Shown here piece after piece: positions 46,869-57,297 of a DNA stretch of 64,000 bases. The DNA comes from Pleurotus djamor (taxonomy: Eukaryota > Basidiomycota > Agaricomycetes > Agaricales > Pleurotaceae), in NCBI GenBank assembly GCA_029747585.1, contig JAPEVF010000061.1:1-64000 (forward strand), given 5' to 3'. The translations under genes and the position numbers were made by a program. The stretch's first letter is position 1. Each line of letters starts with the position of its first letter. Under the pieces are notes generated by a model. It had not been told where the DNA came from. It saw nothing but the letters and a program-made list of their open reading frames with translations, and searched no databases.

Positions 46869-47821
46869 ATGATCAACTACATCCTCCTAGTATCCCGTCA
46901 AGGTGNGTATCTGTTCTTGCCAAACCGGAATCGGTGGCTTGCGGTGCTGATAAGCCGTTCGTTTTCCGGTTTGTGCGGCCGACGATAGGCAAGGTCCGNT
47001 TGGCGAAATGGTTCACTACGATGGCGCCGAAGGTCAAGGCAAAGATTGTCAAGGATGTAACCCAGCTGGTTCTCGGTAGACGGACGCGTATGTGNAACTT
47101 TTTGGANTACAAAGGTGCGCATATCTCTTTTCCNNCCTTNGTCATCNAGTNTCATTGCTGCTTGCNCNNTCTTGGTGTNTCANNNTNCGNTNACNACGTG
47201 AATTGACATTGATAACATCGTTTTCACCCTCGNAGACACCAAAGTCGTATATCGACGCTACGCTTCGCTCTTCTTCGTCTGTGGCATCAGCACAGAAGAC
47301 AACGAACTCATCGCGTTGGAAATCATCCATCGATATGTCGAGATTCTGGATCGATACTTTGGCAATGTGAGCACCTCCCACCTTCATTGTCTTGGATGTA
47401 TGCGTTTCGTGGGCTGTATGCTGAGATTGACTTCACCTTGATTCAGGTCTGCGAACTGGATCTGTGAGTGGGAGGACGTTGTNTCATGTCTTTAGTGGTT
47501 GGCTTAGCTGATGCGTTTCGGTGCATAGGATATTCAACTTCCAGAAGGCTTATGCTGTATGCCATCCTTACTCCCAACTGATTATCGCTGCACGCGCTGA
47601 CTTGCTGCACAGATACTAGACGAACTAATCATCGCAGGCGAACTCCAAGAATCTTCCAAGAAATCTGTCCTTCGCGTCGTAAGTCTCCCAACACTCTANA
47701 CGTCCATCTCATACCTTACANACTACCCTTTACATCCTACCAGGTAACACAATCCGACAGCGTCGAAGAACAAGAAAACTCNGAAGACACAATGGCCCGC
47801 CTCGGTTCACGCAGTGGTTAG
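46869..47821 (+). CDS. APS1: AP-1 clathrin adaptor small subunit sigma
   Basis: The first exon (ATG 46869) reads [11 protein letters not shown] and joins after an intron to [20 protein letters not shown], then [20 protein letters not shown]. Further exons give [60 protein letters not shown] and [20 protein letters not shown]. The C-terminal extension after RVV is Ser/Glu-rich ([20 protein letters not shown]). The length of about 160 residues matches sigma-1. The subunit sits in the AP-1 core, stabilising gamma and recognising dileucine cargo at the trans-Golgi and endosomes. Four or five Ns fall in and around the first intron. The gene follows the J-protein gene on the same strand, 175 bp away. 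Confidence 0.93.
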
Positions 47822-48357
47822 AACATTTCCCCGCTTTCATTCAGCTTTCCATGATCATAGACGATACCATTTNCCCCCCATTTTCTTCCCCCCACGTTCT
47901 ATCTTAAAGGTCCCATGATGTAGGCACGATGTAGGCTCGAGGTAGAGAGTCATCCATCCATGATACATGGTCGCATCGATCGTCACCAGCCGTAATTATG
48001 CATTTACTCTAATGACAANTTTGGATGTATCATTTGGGTTGTGGTAGCGAAGAGAGTCCACCCAATGTTATACGCGAATCTGCGATTCATCCTAGCCCTA
48101 GCCCTCGTCCCGTCCTTCCCTGCCTGACTCTGAACGCTCGAAGTCACCCTCTTGCTCTCCTACTCCGCTACACCACCGTTCATCGCCCCACCTTCCGCGT
48201 TAAATGGACATGTAATGAAAATCGAAGGGGAAAGCATCGCTGGTTGGTGGTGGTGGTAGTGGTTGGTAGGGAGTTGGTGGAGCTTGGATGCTAATAAAAT
48301 AGTTCCGAACACAAACGTATCGCACAAATTCATATCACCGGCACTTCATCTTCATCT
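47822..48357. other. Convergent 3' intergenic region, APS1/REX3
   Basis: This 536-bp gap lies between convergent stop codons. It is T/C-rich with a repeated GATGTAGGC element near 47920-47935 and a TGGTGGTGGTAGTGG tract near 48245. No coding potential is apparent, and it is probably 3' UTR on both sides. Confidence 0.5.
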
Positions 48358-50491
48358 TCATGTAACTGGTGCATTGGTATTCTTGATGTCTGACGAATTG
48401 GAGGAAGACGCGAACGAGGGGGGCGGTAAAGCCGAAGGTGATTGCATGGTCTTGGGTTGATTGAGGATGTACCACCTGACCAGGTCCAAAGTCGCTATCG
48501 AGTCTTCTACGGACGAGTGCCCAGTGGTTCCTCCACCCGTTTGGATAGTCTTCCCGAGATGCTCGCGCACCCTACAAATGGAATTATCAGTACCTTGGCT
48601 TTGGTATCGAAGATAGAAGATAGAAGATAGCAGTAGAAGGAGAAGGAGAAGTAATAGTGGCGAAAGAACGTACAGATCTCTCAACGACCTCCGGTACGGC
48701 GGACCGGCTCGGTGGGGGAACAGTATAGCGGTATCAACGCAACGATGGTGGATCATCCTGAGCGTCTTCAAGTCGTTCTCCAATCCATGCCCGATGATGA
48801 TGGTTTCCGAGTTGATCAGGTCGTCGAGGAGTGACCTGATGGAAGAGAGGGGGAGGACGGCGTTGGAGTGGGCTTCTTCGGTGACGCCTGAGAAACGTGT
48901 GTTGTAATCACTATGAGGGGAAGGGAGGGGTTAGTGAGGGATGAAAGGGGAGGGAGGAGGGAGGGAGGGGTTATGGGTTATGGGTGTCAGGGGAAGGGGG
49001 ACTTACATGACTTCGACGCCTTCATCCATCTTGACAAGTTCATCGAGTATTTCCTTGCCTGTCCCATCAACGACAGAAACACGCGCACAACGGAATCCAC
49101 CCGTCGTATACACCATCTCACAATCCAGCGCCACCACACCCAAAGCAGGATCAGCATCCCTTGGTGCCCTGGTGGGAGTGAACGCATGGCGAGTATGCAA
49201 CAACTCGACATCTGATTCGTAGAAAACATGCGTTCCAGTCGTGCATCCCTCGGCGTCACCTGTTGGTCTTTGACAGCAGGAGTAGATCCTAGCTTTCTGG
49301 CCTAAACAACACAAAGGAAGGAAGGGAAAGNAAAAAAGATGACGTCATGAACACGCTCGGGCACGCACACGACACGTTGAAAACGCACCTTCAATCATTC
49401 TGGTGTAGGGTTTGCCCCAGTGGTATACGCAATGACCCCCCTCTGCGCGTGATTTAACTTGATAGTACTGGGCACAGCGCTCGCAGCGAGAAATCTTGCC
49501 TTCAAGACTGGGTTCGTTACCGCCGGGGACGTCTGGTATGGTGGTGATGTATCCCCACTTGTCCATGACCGAGACGGACATGACGGCGGAGTGGAGTTGT
49601 TCTGGGGTGAGACGAAGGGCTTTGAGGGATTTCTTTGTTGCTTCCCTTTCAGCGATTTCTGCTTCGGTGCCGACGGAGGGGTGGGCGATAGAATCTGGGA
49701 CGGGGCGTCGCTTGATGGATGCAATAGTGGTGATTACAGCCTGTTGGGCGTGTTAGTAGTTGTATGGGGGACGGGGAAATGGGCAAGGGGGACGATAAGG
49801 CTGGTGCGTACATTGCGATAAGTGAATTTGGTAGAAACCTTGTAGATGTCTTCTTCCTGGCGGAGAGAGTGCTCTGATGCGAGGGAGGGGTAGTTTGGGA
49901 GGATGACGTCGTAGAGGACGGAGTAGTGGTCGAATATGTTCTTGAGCATTGCCTGGAAGACGAAGAGGGAGTGGTGGAAAAGAAACATGCGAGGGAGGGG
50001 GGATGAAAGGGAGGTTGATAAGGGGGACTAAATAGGAAGGCGGAGGGGCTGGGGTTACCTGACGGACCGGTACAGGGACCTTGGACTGTGCAGCGTTAAC
50101 CTTTAGCAGAGGAACGCCATTCTGATACGAGGAGGAGAAAGTGAGCTAAGGAATGGCAGGACTAATGAATGGTGAAACATACGTTAGTGTGGGTCGCAGA
50201 CGGCACAGCCAGCGGTTTCTTTGCTGGGCCTAGCTTCTGGAGCTTCCTTGGAGGTTCGCGTGCGGCCTGATCAGTCTGAGCATTCCGGGTGCTGGAGGTT
50301 GATGCGAGAGGCGACTTGGAAGCTGAGGCGGAAGGGGGAGTTGCGGGCACAGCGGGGCGTTTTGCTGGGATGACCTGAGACTTCTGTCTGTCCTGCGTCA
50401 GCTTGTCATGGGAGAAGGGGCATTGGACTCTGGAGCAGTGCGTGAGCTCGGGACACGCCAACCGATGGAACAACCCCAGCGAAGAGAACAT
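48358..50491 (-). CDS. REX3: RNA exonuclease 3 (DEDDh family)
   Basis: The ATG at 50491 begins MFSSLGLFHRLACPELTHCS, continuing RVQCPFSH, a CCCH-type zinc motif typical of the fungal Rex3 N-terminus. A Lys/Pro/Ser-rich linker leads to NAAQSKVPVPVRQAMLKNIF and DVILPNYPSLASEHSLRQEE, a helical domain. RCERCAQYYQV and EGCTTGTH form a second Cys-rich site. The exonuclease core has GVVALDCEMVYTTGGF (Exo I, D and E), SETIIIGHGLENDLKTLRMI (Exo II) and TTGHSSVEDSIATLDLVRW (Exo III, His and Asp). Rex3 trims the 3' end of RNase MRP RNA and other small RNAs. Several introns are present; the tail after LVRW is low complexity. It shares a 74-bp promoter with LAG1. Confidence 0.92.
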
Positions 50492-50565
50492 ACTTGAGCA
50501 CACGTGACCATGCAAAACTCGAGACACTCCTGCGTTGGCGCCCGTTCTACCCAACCACTGGCTCA
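50492..50565. promoter_or_regulatory. 74-bp bidirectional promoter, REX3/LAG1
   Basis: Only 74 bp separate the two divergent ATGs. The spacer contains CACGTGACC near 50499 (an E-box/CACGTG core) and no TATA box. Both 5' UTRs must overlap this segment or be extremely short. Confidence 0.55.
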
Positions 50566-52283
50566 ATGTCGTCGCCCAAGTCCAAGGCTCGCCCGCGTCC
50601 AGTCGTCGTCGATGACCCCACCCACCATCTAACAGGTCCTTTCCAGCCGCAAACGTACGTGTCCTGCTTCTCCACCCACTCCTACCTATAACCCACTAAC
50701 CCACCAATAACCCACTCCGTCAGTCCCCTTGGTTCCGCAGCCTCGTCTAGGACTTCCTCGCCCTCTCCAGCTTTCAAGGCCTTTTCCCATACCCCTCCCA
50801 CCTCTCCCCTCATTCGCTGGGTCACAGAGCCTCGTGCGTACCAGCCCCCCCCCCCCCCCCACCTAAAAACCTACCCTAGTCTAATTTTTCCTTAGTCCTC
50901 GCTTTCAAGCTTCTCCTTATACCCATCATCCTATACATCAACTGGGACATCCTTGCCCCATTGATAGACCCGGCCCTACGTGAAAAAAATCCCTTCGCAC
51001 CCACCTTCCTCCTCTCACACCTCGTACCCACCTCTTCGCCTCTTGACCCGCGTTACCAGAAAGGTTACCTCGACTTGGTGTTCGTGGCTTACCATGTCAT
51101 CTTCTGGTCATGCATCCGGCAAATTGTCACGGTAAACCTGTGCAGACGCGTCGCTCGCTACTTCGGTATCAAGAAAGAGGCGAAACTCGATAGGTTTGGC
51201 GAACAAGGATATGCGCTTGTCTACTTTGGTTTCTTTGCCATTTGGGGTCTGGTACGTCCTTCCTACATCTCCTCCTACCCCGCCTCACACCATGCTAACT
51301 TGTTAATGCTTAGCGAATCATGTCTCAACTCCCCACATGGTGGTACAACACAAAGTACTACTGGATAGGATACCCGCATTGGGACATGAAACCAGAGCTC
51401 AAGCGATACTACTTGATGCAGATGGCCTATTGGTTCCAGCAACTTATCGTCCTCTTGCTCAAGTTGGAAAAGCCGCGAAAAGATTATAACGAGCTAGTCG
51501 CGCATCATTTTGTTACGCTATGGCTTGTCGGGTTCGTTACCTCTGTTCTTTGGTATATGGCCACTTTTGCTCACTCTAATCGTGTGCAGTTGGAGTTATC
51601 TCGTCAACCTGACCTTGATCGGTCATTCGGTGTACTTGAGCATGGATCTGCCCGATACTCTACTAGCGGTGCGTATTCCATCTCCCTATGCCTCATCATT
51701 TTCGACTTAAAGCACCTCTACAATAGCTCTCGAAACTCCTCAACTACATCCAATGGGAAATGTCAAAATACGTCGTCTTCTCCGTTCTCCTGGTTGCCTG
51801 GTCGTACGTCTCCCATCCCCCTCCCTTCATTCTCACCAGAATATCTCACCACTAACGTCAACTTGCATAGATACTTCCGTCTATGGTTGAACGTTGACAT
51901 CCTCCGTTCCGTGTGGACAGAGTTTAAGCTTATTCCGTGCGTCCACTCTCCACTCTACGTCCATCCCATCCCAATATCATACCAAGCTGACTTGGTTTTT
52001 TTAGCTCGGAGTCGATGCAATGGAATCCCGAATCAGGTGCCTGGTTGGTCTGGTGGATGAAATACCAAATCTTCGCGCCGTTGGTTCTGTTGTTATTCCT
52101 CAATATCTTTTGGTGGTTCCTCATCGTTCGAATTGCCTATCGGTGCGTCTCCCTTTTCCCCTTTGTGTGCAACTGAGCAACTGATGAGTTTTTGTTGTGT
52201 TGGTGTTTAGTGCATTGCGGACACATCAAGCGACGGATGATCGTTCGGACGATGAAGACGACGGTGACGACAAGGAGGAGTAA
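50566..52283 (+). CDS. LAG1: Ceramide synthase Lag1/Lac1 (TLC domain)
   Basis: The ATG at 50566 starts MSSPKSKARPRPVVVDDPTH. After two introns a TRAM-like membrane segment appears (AFKLLLIPIILYINWDILAP). The TLC domain includes YHVIFWSCIRQIVTVNLCRR, YALVYFGFFAIWGL|RIMSQL, PTWWYNTKYYWIGYPHWDMK and YYLMQMAYWFQQLIVLLLKL. The Lag1 active-site motif follows as YNELVAHHFVTLWLVGWSYL, then IGHSVYLSMDLPDTLLALSK with the paired His and Asp expected. FRLWLNVDILRSVWTEFKLI and an acidic C-terminus (SDDEDDGDDKEE) end it. The enzyme N-acylates sphingoid bases with very-long-chain acyl-CoA in the ER. The acidic CK2-like tail agrees with known regulation in yeast. The stop is 52281-52283. Confidence 0.93.
50845..50860. 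repeat. C16 homopolymer inside a LAG1 intron
   Basis: Sixteen consecutive C residues lie between the GTGCGT donor (50834) and the TTAG acceptor of this 62-nt intron. The tract occupies a quarter of the intron. Slippage and sequencing error are both likely here. Confidence 0.9.
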
Positions 52284-52910
52284 ATGAATGAATGAATGAT
52301 TGGAACCATAATGAGCATGACGGCGTTACGGAACCTCATAACGTGGATAATGTGAACGGCATGAGACGATGAGCACAAGTGATCCACCATGCTCACTTAG
52401 GCTCGCGGATCAGATCTTCAGACTTCTTGCGGCAAAATGCTTCGCGGCAACCATATTCGTTCAGCAACATATCAACCTTAATAAATATCATATCGTAATT
52501 ATCATTCATACCCCCTTCAACCCCATCCTTACCACCATCAGTAATCAATGATCATGACCTTCGATTGTTCGTCTTCCATAGACATGTTTGTTGCAAGTAT
52601 GCTACTGACATGATACATGATACATTTTCTGATTGCGAAGTGCAGAGTGGAGAAACGACGGAAATACAGCATATCCAAAAGCCTGGTGACTAAAAGAAAA
52701 CGTAAATGCAAGCGTAAAACGAAAGCAACATCGACAAGCAACAGCGAAAATCCAAGTAAACGACGACAAGCAAAAGCAATCGAAGTATATCCGAAGTCGA
52801 CATCCATCATGGTCAACTCCCCAAAAATGAAACCCCATATAAACCATCCAATCCACACCAACCCACACACATGAACACATGTCATCGTGTCAACGAGTCG
52901 TAGCAATTGT
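52284..52910. other. Convergent 3' intergenic region, LAG1/Gfd2-like
   Basis: This 627-bp stretch separates convergent stop codons. An (AATG)n run at 52284-52300 follows the LAG1 stop codon, and AT-rich DNA with AATAAATATCAT lies near 52480. Overlapping 85-120-codon frames on both strands are low-complexity and unsupported. It is probably made of long 3' UTRs. Confidence 0.5.
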
Positions 52911-54491
52911 TCATACAGATGATTCCATATCGTTCAATTTGCCGGTAACGACGTTATACGGAGCAGCAGGGAACATGTCTTCTATACCCTCGTCTTCATC
53001 GCTTCCATCGTCGGCTGTTGAGCCTGAGCCTGGAATGGTGGGTTTCCCATCTTGTGGGGGCCAGCGTTGTTCCCTTTGGGTGTCGACGTCGGGACCGGAA
53101 GCCATGGATTTTAGAGCTTGCATGGTGTACTACAATCACCCATCATCGTAAGTATCAAGGATGGATTTATAGTAGTAGAAGGAACAGAAGAAGGGAGCGA
53201 GAAGAAGACTGACATGTGCATCGTTCCCCGCATTATGCAGGAACTTGGTCTGGATACCCAGGAGGTTGCACATCTTGAGGAGCGATTTCTTTTGATCGCC
53301 TGAACCGAGGAGTGCACCGATGAGCGTTGAGGTGTCAATGAGGTAGGTTCCGTCGTCGGGGAAGGCGTCGGGGAGGATGTGCGTTGCGCGGGATATGGGG
53401 GCGGCGATGGTGTTGCTTTGGAGGTGTCTGTTGGGTGAAAGGTGAGATGAGAATGAGTGTGAGGATGGGTGTGAATCGGAGAGGAGGGAAGGAGGGGGAA
53501 ACGTACTTAACATCTTGACTCCAATCGTGGAATACCAAAAAGATAGGACCATTATCCTTCGCCATCCCATCGAACAACTCGCGAATCCGCTCTTTGAAGG
53601 CAACCTTGGTCAAGATCTCGCTCGTGCCAAAGTTATAATGCTATGATCGGCAACTTTGGATTAGACTTCGGTTTCATAAACATTACAGAGGAAGGAGGCA
53701 GACGAACGTCTCTATTGCCTTGCACATAAGTCTTATTTGTGTAAGGCAGATGTTCTTCGACGAGCAGATGAGCGTCTTGTGTGATTTCTTGACCATTCTC
53801 CCATCGGACGAGGCTGTATCCGAATTCAGTGATAACACTATGGTCGAGTTCCCATTCTTCTATATCGATGGCACACCAAACGCCCCTGCGCTCGCCCCAG
53901 TATGATCGGATGGTTTGGAATAGTTGTCGGCGGAGGGGAAGACCGGGGACGTTGCCTTTGGTTAGTTTCTTGTTCTGTTTATCTAGTTTCTGTACGCGAT
54001 GTCAATCAGTTTCACTTGCAGTCAGTAAGTTGAGGTGGACGCGAAGAGATGGACGTACTACCTTCTGGTGGTTCTTCAGTGAGAATCCATCTCGAAACTC
54101 GATGGGTGAGATTCCAGCCAAGTTGGAACGCGTCAACAGACAATCTGAGTAGGGTAGGGGTATCATTTCTTTAGTGATGCGCATTGCGTGCAGCCAGTAT
54201 CTGATATAATCGCATTGTGCGGAGGTCATGAGGAGACGAGACTCTCCATTGGGGAATGTCCCTGTGTGGTGTACAATAATCAATGCAGAGCTGTGGAGGT
54301 TTAACTGGTATAGCTACCAATGTACATGGTGATTCCCTGAACCCCTGGATGAAGAGGATGGTCTGGATGAACGAGAGCATCGTGGGCTGAATGAAGTGAG
54401 TAGACCAATACCATGGTCAATGCCGAAGGTAGGCCCACCTAATAGGGCCACAAGAGCCTGTGAGTCTTCAGGTTTACTGACGGAGCGTCTC
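52911..54491 (-). CDS. Gfd2/YDR514C-like protein with RNase H-like fold
   Basis: Exons give PTFGIDHG|VQGITMYIGTFPNGESRL, then TSAQCDYIRYWLHAMRI and SPIEFRDGFSLKNHQK. The RNase H-like core begins RRGVWCAIDIEEWELDHSVI, with D and E in the Exo I-like position. VRWENGQEITQDAHLLVEEH, GPIFLVFHDWSQDVK and DDGTYLIDTSTLIGALLGSG follow, then SLLKMCNLLGIQTKFLHNAG and YTMQALKSMASG. The C-terminus is acidic (DDGSDEDEGIEDMFP). The family includes yeast Gfd2, a multicopy suppressor linked to mRNA export factor Dbp5, and the uncharacterised YDR514C. Nuclease activity has not been shown as far as I know. The start codon is not resolved; the upstream exon around 54430-54491 is open but lacks a clear ATG. Confidence 0.75.
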
Positions 54492-54869
54492 CTTGATCAT
54501 TGTTCAATGCACAATCACTAGCAAAGGGAAAACAAAGGAGTTACCATTGAAACCACACATCGGTGTACCTATAATACCCTGTAATTACTGGGACGTTCTT
54601 CTTTACGGGCATTCTACACGTGAAACGGCGAAGGCCTTGATGAAAGCGGATGAGTAAGAGTCGAAATCGATATGATGGCTACAGGCGTGGTCGTCGTTCA
54701 CAAAAAGGTCCTTCCCGAACGCAAGTTCAGCCGAGGGGGACAGGGGTGGTAGCACAATAAGCGCCCAGTGGCCAAATTCAGAAAAGGGCCACGGGAAAGA
54801 GGTTCGAAATCTTGGTTGCATGGGCCATAATTTCTCTTCCTCGTTCACACCCACCTCTCACCGACCACC
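54492..54869. promoter_or_regulatory. Divergent intergenic region upstream of CENP-A
   Basis: These 378 bp lie between the Gfd2-like gene (-) and the CENP-A gene (+). They probably contain the missing first exon of the former and the promoter of the latter. An 83-codon reverse frame (54854-54603) overlaps the region but has no support. A pyrimidine-rich leader (CCACCTCTCACCGACCACC) immediately precedes the CENP-A ATG. Confidence 0.4.
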
Positions 54870-55546
54870 ATGGCGCAAGCTCAGAAAACCACGTTGAATA
54901 AGAGGAAACAACCTACGGCTGGGTCGGATTCGCCTCAGCGATCTCCTGCGAAAAAGCAGAAGACGGCGACGGCGCGGAAGAGTACTGGTGGTCGGCCGCC
55001 TCCTGTGCCACGGCAGAGTGACGCGGACGCGCAAGGTGAGTATGCGTAGCGTTGTGGCTAAAGAGGTGTTTGCTGAGGGTTTTGGGTTTTAGGAGATGGT
55101 CGTAAGAAGAAGCGCTTCCGTCCCGGGACTGTTGCNCTCAGAGAAATTCGAAAGTATCAGAAGTCTACCGACTTGCTCATCCGGAAGCTGCCTTTCTCTC
55201 GTCTGGTGCGTAAATACGCGCAGAACGCTTGATTAGGTGTGGCTCAAGNTGCTCTGCAGGTTAGGGAAATTGCGATGGAAATGACGACGGATGTTAACGA
55301 TGGTTATGGAGCCACGGGATTGCGTTGGCAAACCTCTGCGCTNATGGCCCTNCAAGAAGCCACTGAGGCTTACTTGGTTCATTTGTTTGAAGACGCGTAA
55401 GGCNCGCCCTTATCCATNCCCTTGCNCCCATCANTGACTTTGGCGTTAGGAATTTATGNGCGATACACGCAAAGCGTGTCACACTCATGCAGCGCGACAT
55501 ACAGCTCGCCCGACGCATCCGCGGGCCTTGGGGAGGAATGGCTTGA
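54870..55546 (+). CDS. CSE4: Centromeric histone H3 variant CENP-A
   Basis: Four exons (54870-55035, 55093-55205, 55260-55396, 55450-55546) total 513 nt and 170 residues. The basic tail contains ARKSTGGR at 35-42, matching canonical H3 residues 7-13. [20 protein letters not shown] and [16 protein letters not shown] are the alpha-N and alpha-1 segments. Loop 1 reads [19 protein letters not shown], about nine residues longer than H3 and with Trp replacing Phe, a CENP-A hallmark. [20 protein letters not shown] and [20 protein letters not shown] follow. The end, [11 protein letters not shown], extends past the H3 terminus. The protein marks centromeric chromatin. It cannot be canonical H3, because of the loop, the divergent tail and the C-terminus. 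Confidence 0.93.
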
Positions 55547-55917
55547 TGATNANGCACCTTTCGCTAGTATATCTTCTCGCGTTCGATTTTGGACAACGAC
55601 CTTAGGACTACATGTATCCCTTGTATCTATTGTGTGAATTATTTCCCTCNGTANGATGNGNTGATTTNGTGTNATTCGANNNGNCATGCCNANANTACAT
55701 NACNATGGTCTATATAAANGGANGCATCTATATGANGTGATAAGTCAGCCAGTNAACGTGAACGCGAGCAAAGAGAGTCGAGGGTCATATTAGATCAAGA
55801 AANGGTGTCAACGGGCCCCAGCTCATCGTAGGAGAAGGTTCCCTCCATTCCACTTTTATAATCATCCCAAGAGCTTGAGACGTCCAGATACCATCAACTC
55901 ACCAGTATGGAAACTTG
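55547..55917. other. Convergent, N-rich intergenic region
   Basis: This 371-bp AT-rich gap lies between the CENP-A stop codon and the reverse-strand insertase stop codon. It holds more than a dozen Ns, so nothing can be read reliably. Both 3' UTRs should lie here. Confidence 0.4.
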
Positions 55918-57038
55918 TCACCGCTTCTTTCCAGAGATCGGATTTTGCTTCCCTATGGTCTGCCGTTGTTTGAGGAGTAAATGTTGTCGTTTCCTCTTAA
56001 CATCCCACCAGTCCATGGCCCATGTTTGAAACAACCCAAACGTTGCAGAGGTNACCCAGTACAGCGTGACACTCTNCNNNANGTATTAGTANGNCTGAGG
56101 TATCNTGNTCNATAACACGAACTCACTCCTGGCATAACAGCCGCGAACATGATACGACCAACAGAAAGGATTCGCAGACCAGACTTGATGAGTTTGTTCG
56201 GNTGTATCAGTGGNTTCTGCCCTTCNGCGATTCGNTTCACGTTGTTNTCGTCTATTCTTTGCTGNCGNTCGCGCTCTGCNGCCGTCATCACCCAATTACT
56301 GGATTCAACGTTCGCCATGGTAATCATGCCGAGGATTATGGGGAGGGCCATTGTAGGATCAGGGTGAGCGAGCGTGGTTAGGGTTAGGAACGCTTCGGAG
56401 TCAAACGGCGTCGGAGGCAAGGATAGGCGGGAGAGCATCATCGACGTGACGACGAAGACAGGGAGCTGTGAGAGTGTCGGAACAATGATTGAGGTGAGCG
56501 GTCCACATTTGTACTTTTTGTAGAGTTGCTTCCGTAGGGTGGTTAACTAGTCGGACGCGTCAGGCATCTTCACGGAAAGCGAAGCTCGACAACGTACCAG
56601 CGCGGTAGAGCGCTCAGCGTGGATGGCTTGTATCTGTTTTTTATCNCCCTTAACACCNTGGACCTTCATTTGTTTCAAGACATTTTGGTATATCGTCGGC
56701 TTGGCTGCTTCCAGCAAGGGTATGACATGTTCTTCAATTCTCCAAGCGCGTTTCTTGCCCTGTGTTTGTGTGAATAGTNGGGCGAAACGGTGGAAACGAA
56801 GCTATATTACCCAGACTGCAATGGGTACCAGGCAGATACGGGTTGCNACGGTTACTAGAATTATAGTGGAAGCATACGGAGGCAAGGANGGAGGCAGAGG
56901 GAGAGCGATCGCGAGGTCCAAAAAGCTTTCACCCAAAGCCCGGATGAAACATCGTTTCTGCGACGCACATATTCGCTGAGGGTGGCGTATGGAACGAATG
57001 CGCGACAGAGAACGTGCAGTCGCAGAAGTAACAAGCAT
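55918..57038 (-). CDS. COX18: Mitochondrial Oxa1/Cox18-family inner-membrane insertase
   Basis: The ATG at 57038 starts MLVTSATARSLSRIRSIRHP, an Arg/Ser-rich presequence. LGESFLDLAIALPLP, PPYASTIILVTVATRICLVP and the GKKRAWRIEEHVIPLLEAAK stretch mark the first membrane region and matrix loop. KQLYKKYKCGPLTSIIVPTL, SQLPVFVVTSMMLSRLSLPP, HPDPTMALPIILGMITMANV and GLRILSVGRIMFAAVMPGV are later helices. TLYWVTSATFGLFQTWAMDW ends the YidC fold before a basic tail. It matches the Cox18/Oxa2 branch by its short C-terminus lacking the long ribosome-binding coiled coil of Oxa1. That assignment is inferred from length; OXA1L remains possible. The function is insertion of Cox2 domains into the inner membrane. 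Several Ns fall in the middle. Confidence 0.85.
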
Positions 57039-57297
57039 GGGCAGTAACCGTCACGTCGGAAAGTTCATTCGGTAATCCCTGAGACAGCAAGCGCCTCTGG
57101 CATNTCGCAGAACGATCCAGGCGTATTCATTCATTACAAAAGACAGCCGTGGCCCATATATCAATTCATGCGAATAAAACCATGGTTGGAAAGAGTCATA
57201 GCGAGCAATAAAACATATTCATAGTGTACGTGCTCNGGTGACCCCCAAGATGTATCACATCTTATCATCCGCCCACCCATCGAGATACAGCAACCTC

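Noticed and set aside
52538..52906. 122-codon reverse frame in the LAG1/Gfd2-like convergent gap
   Set aside because: It is a low-complexity Phe/Cys/Arg-rich reading of AT-rich UTR-like DNA, with an equally open opposite frame.
54603..54854. 83-codon reverse-strand frame upstream of CENP-A
   Set aside because: No family similarity, it lies in the CENP-A promoter, and it fits no exon of the Gfd2-like gene.
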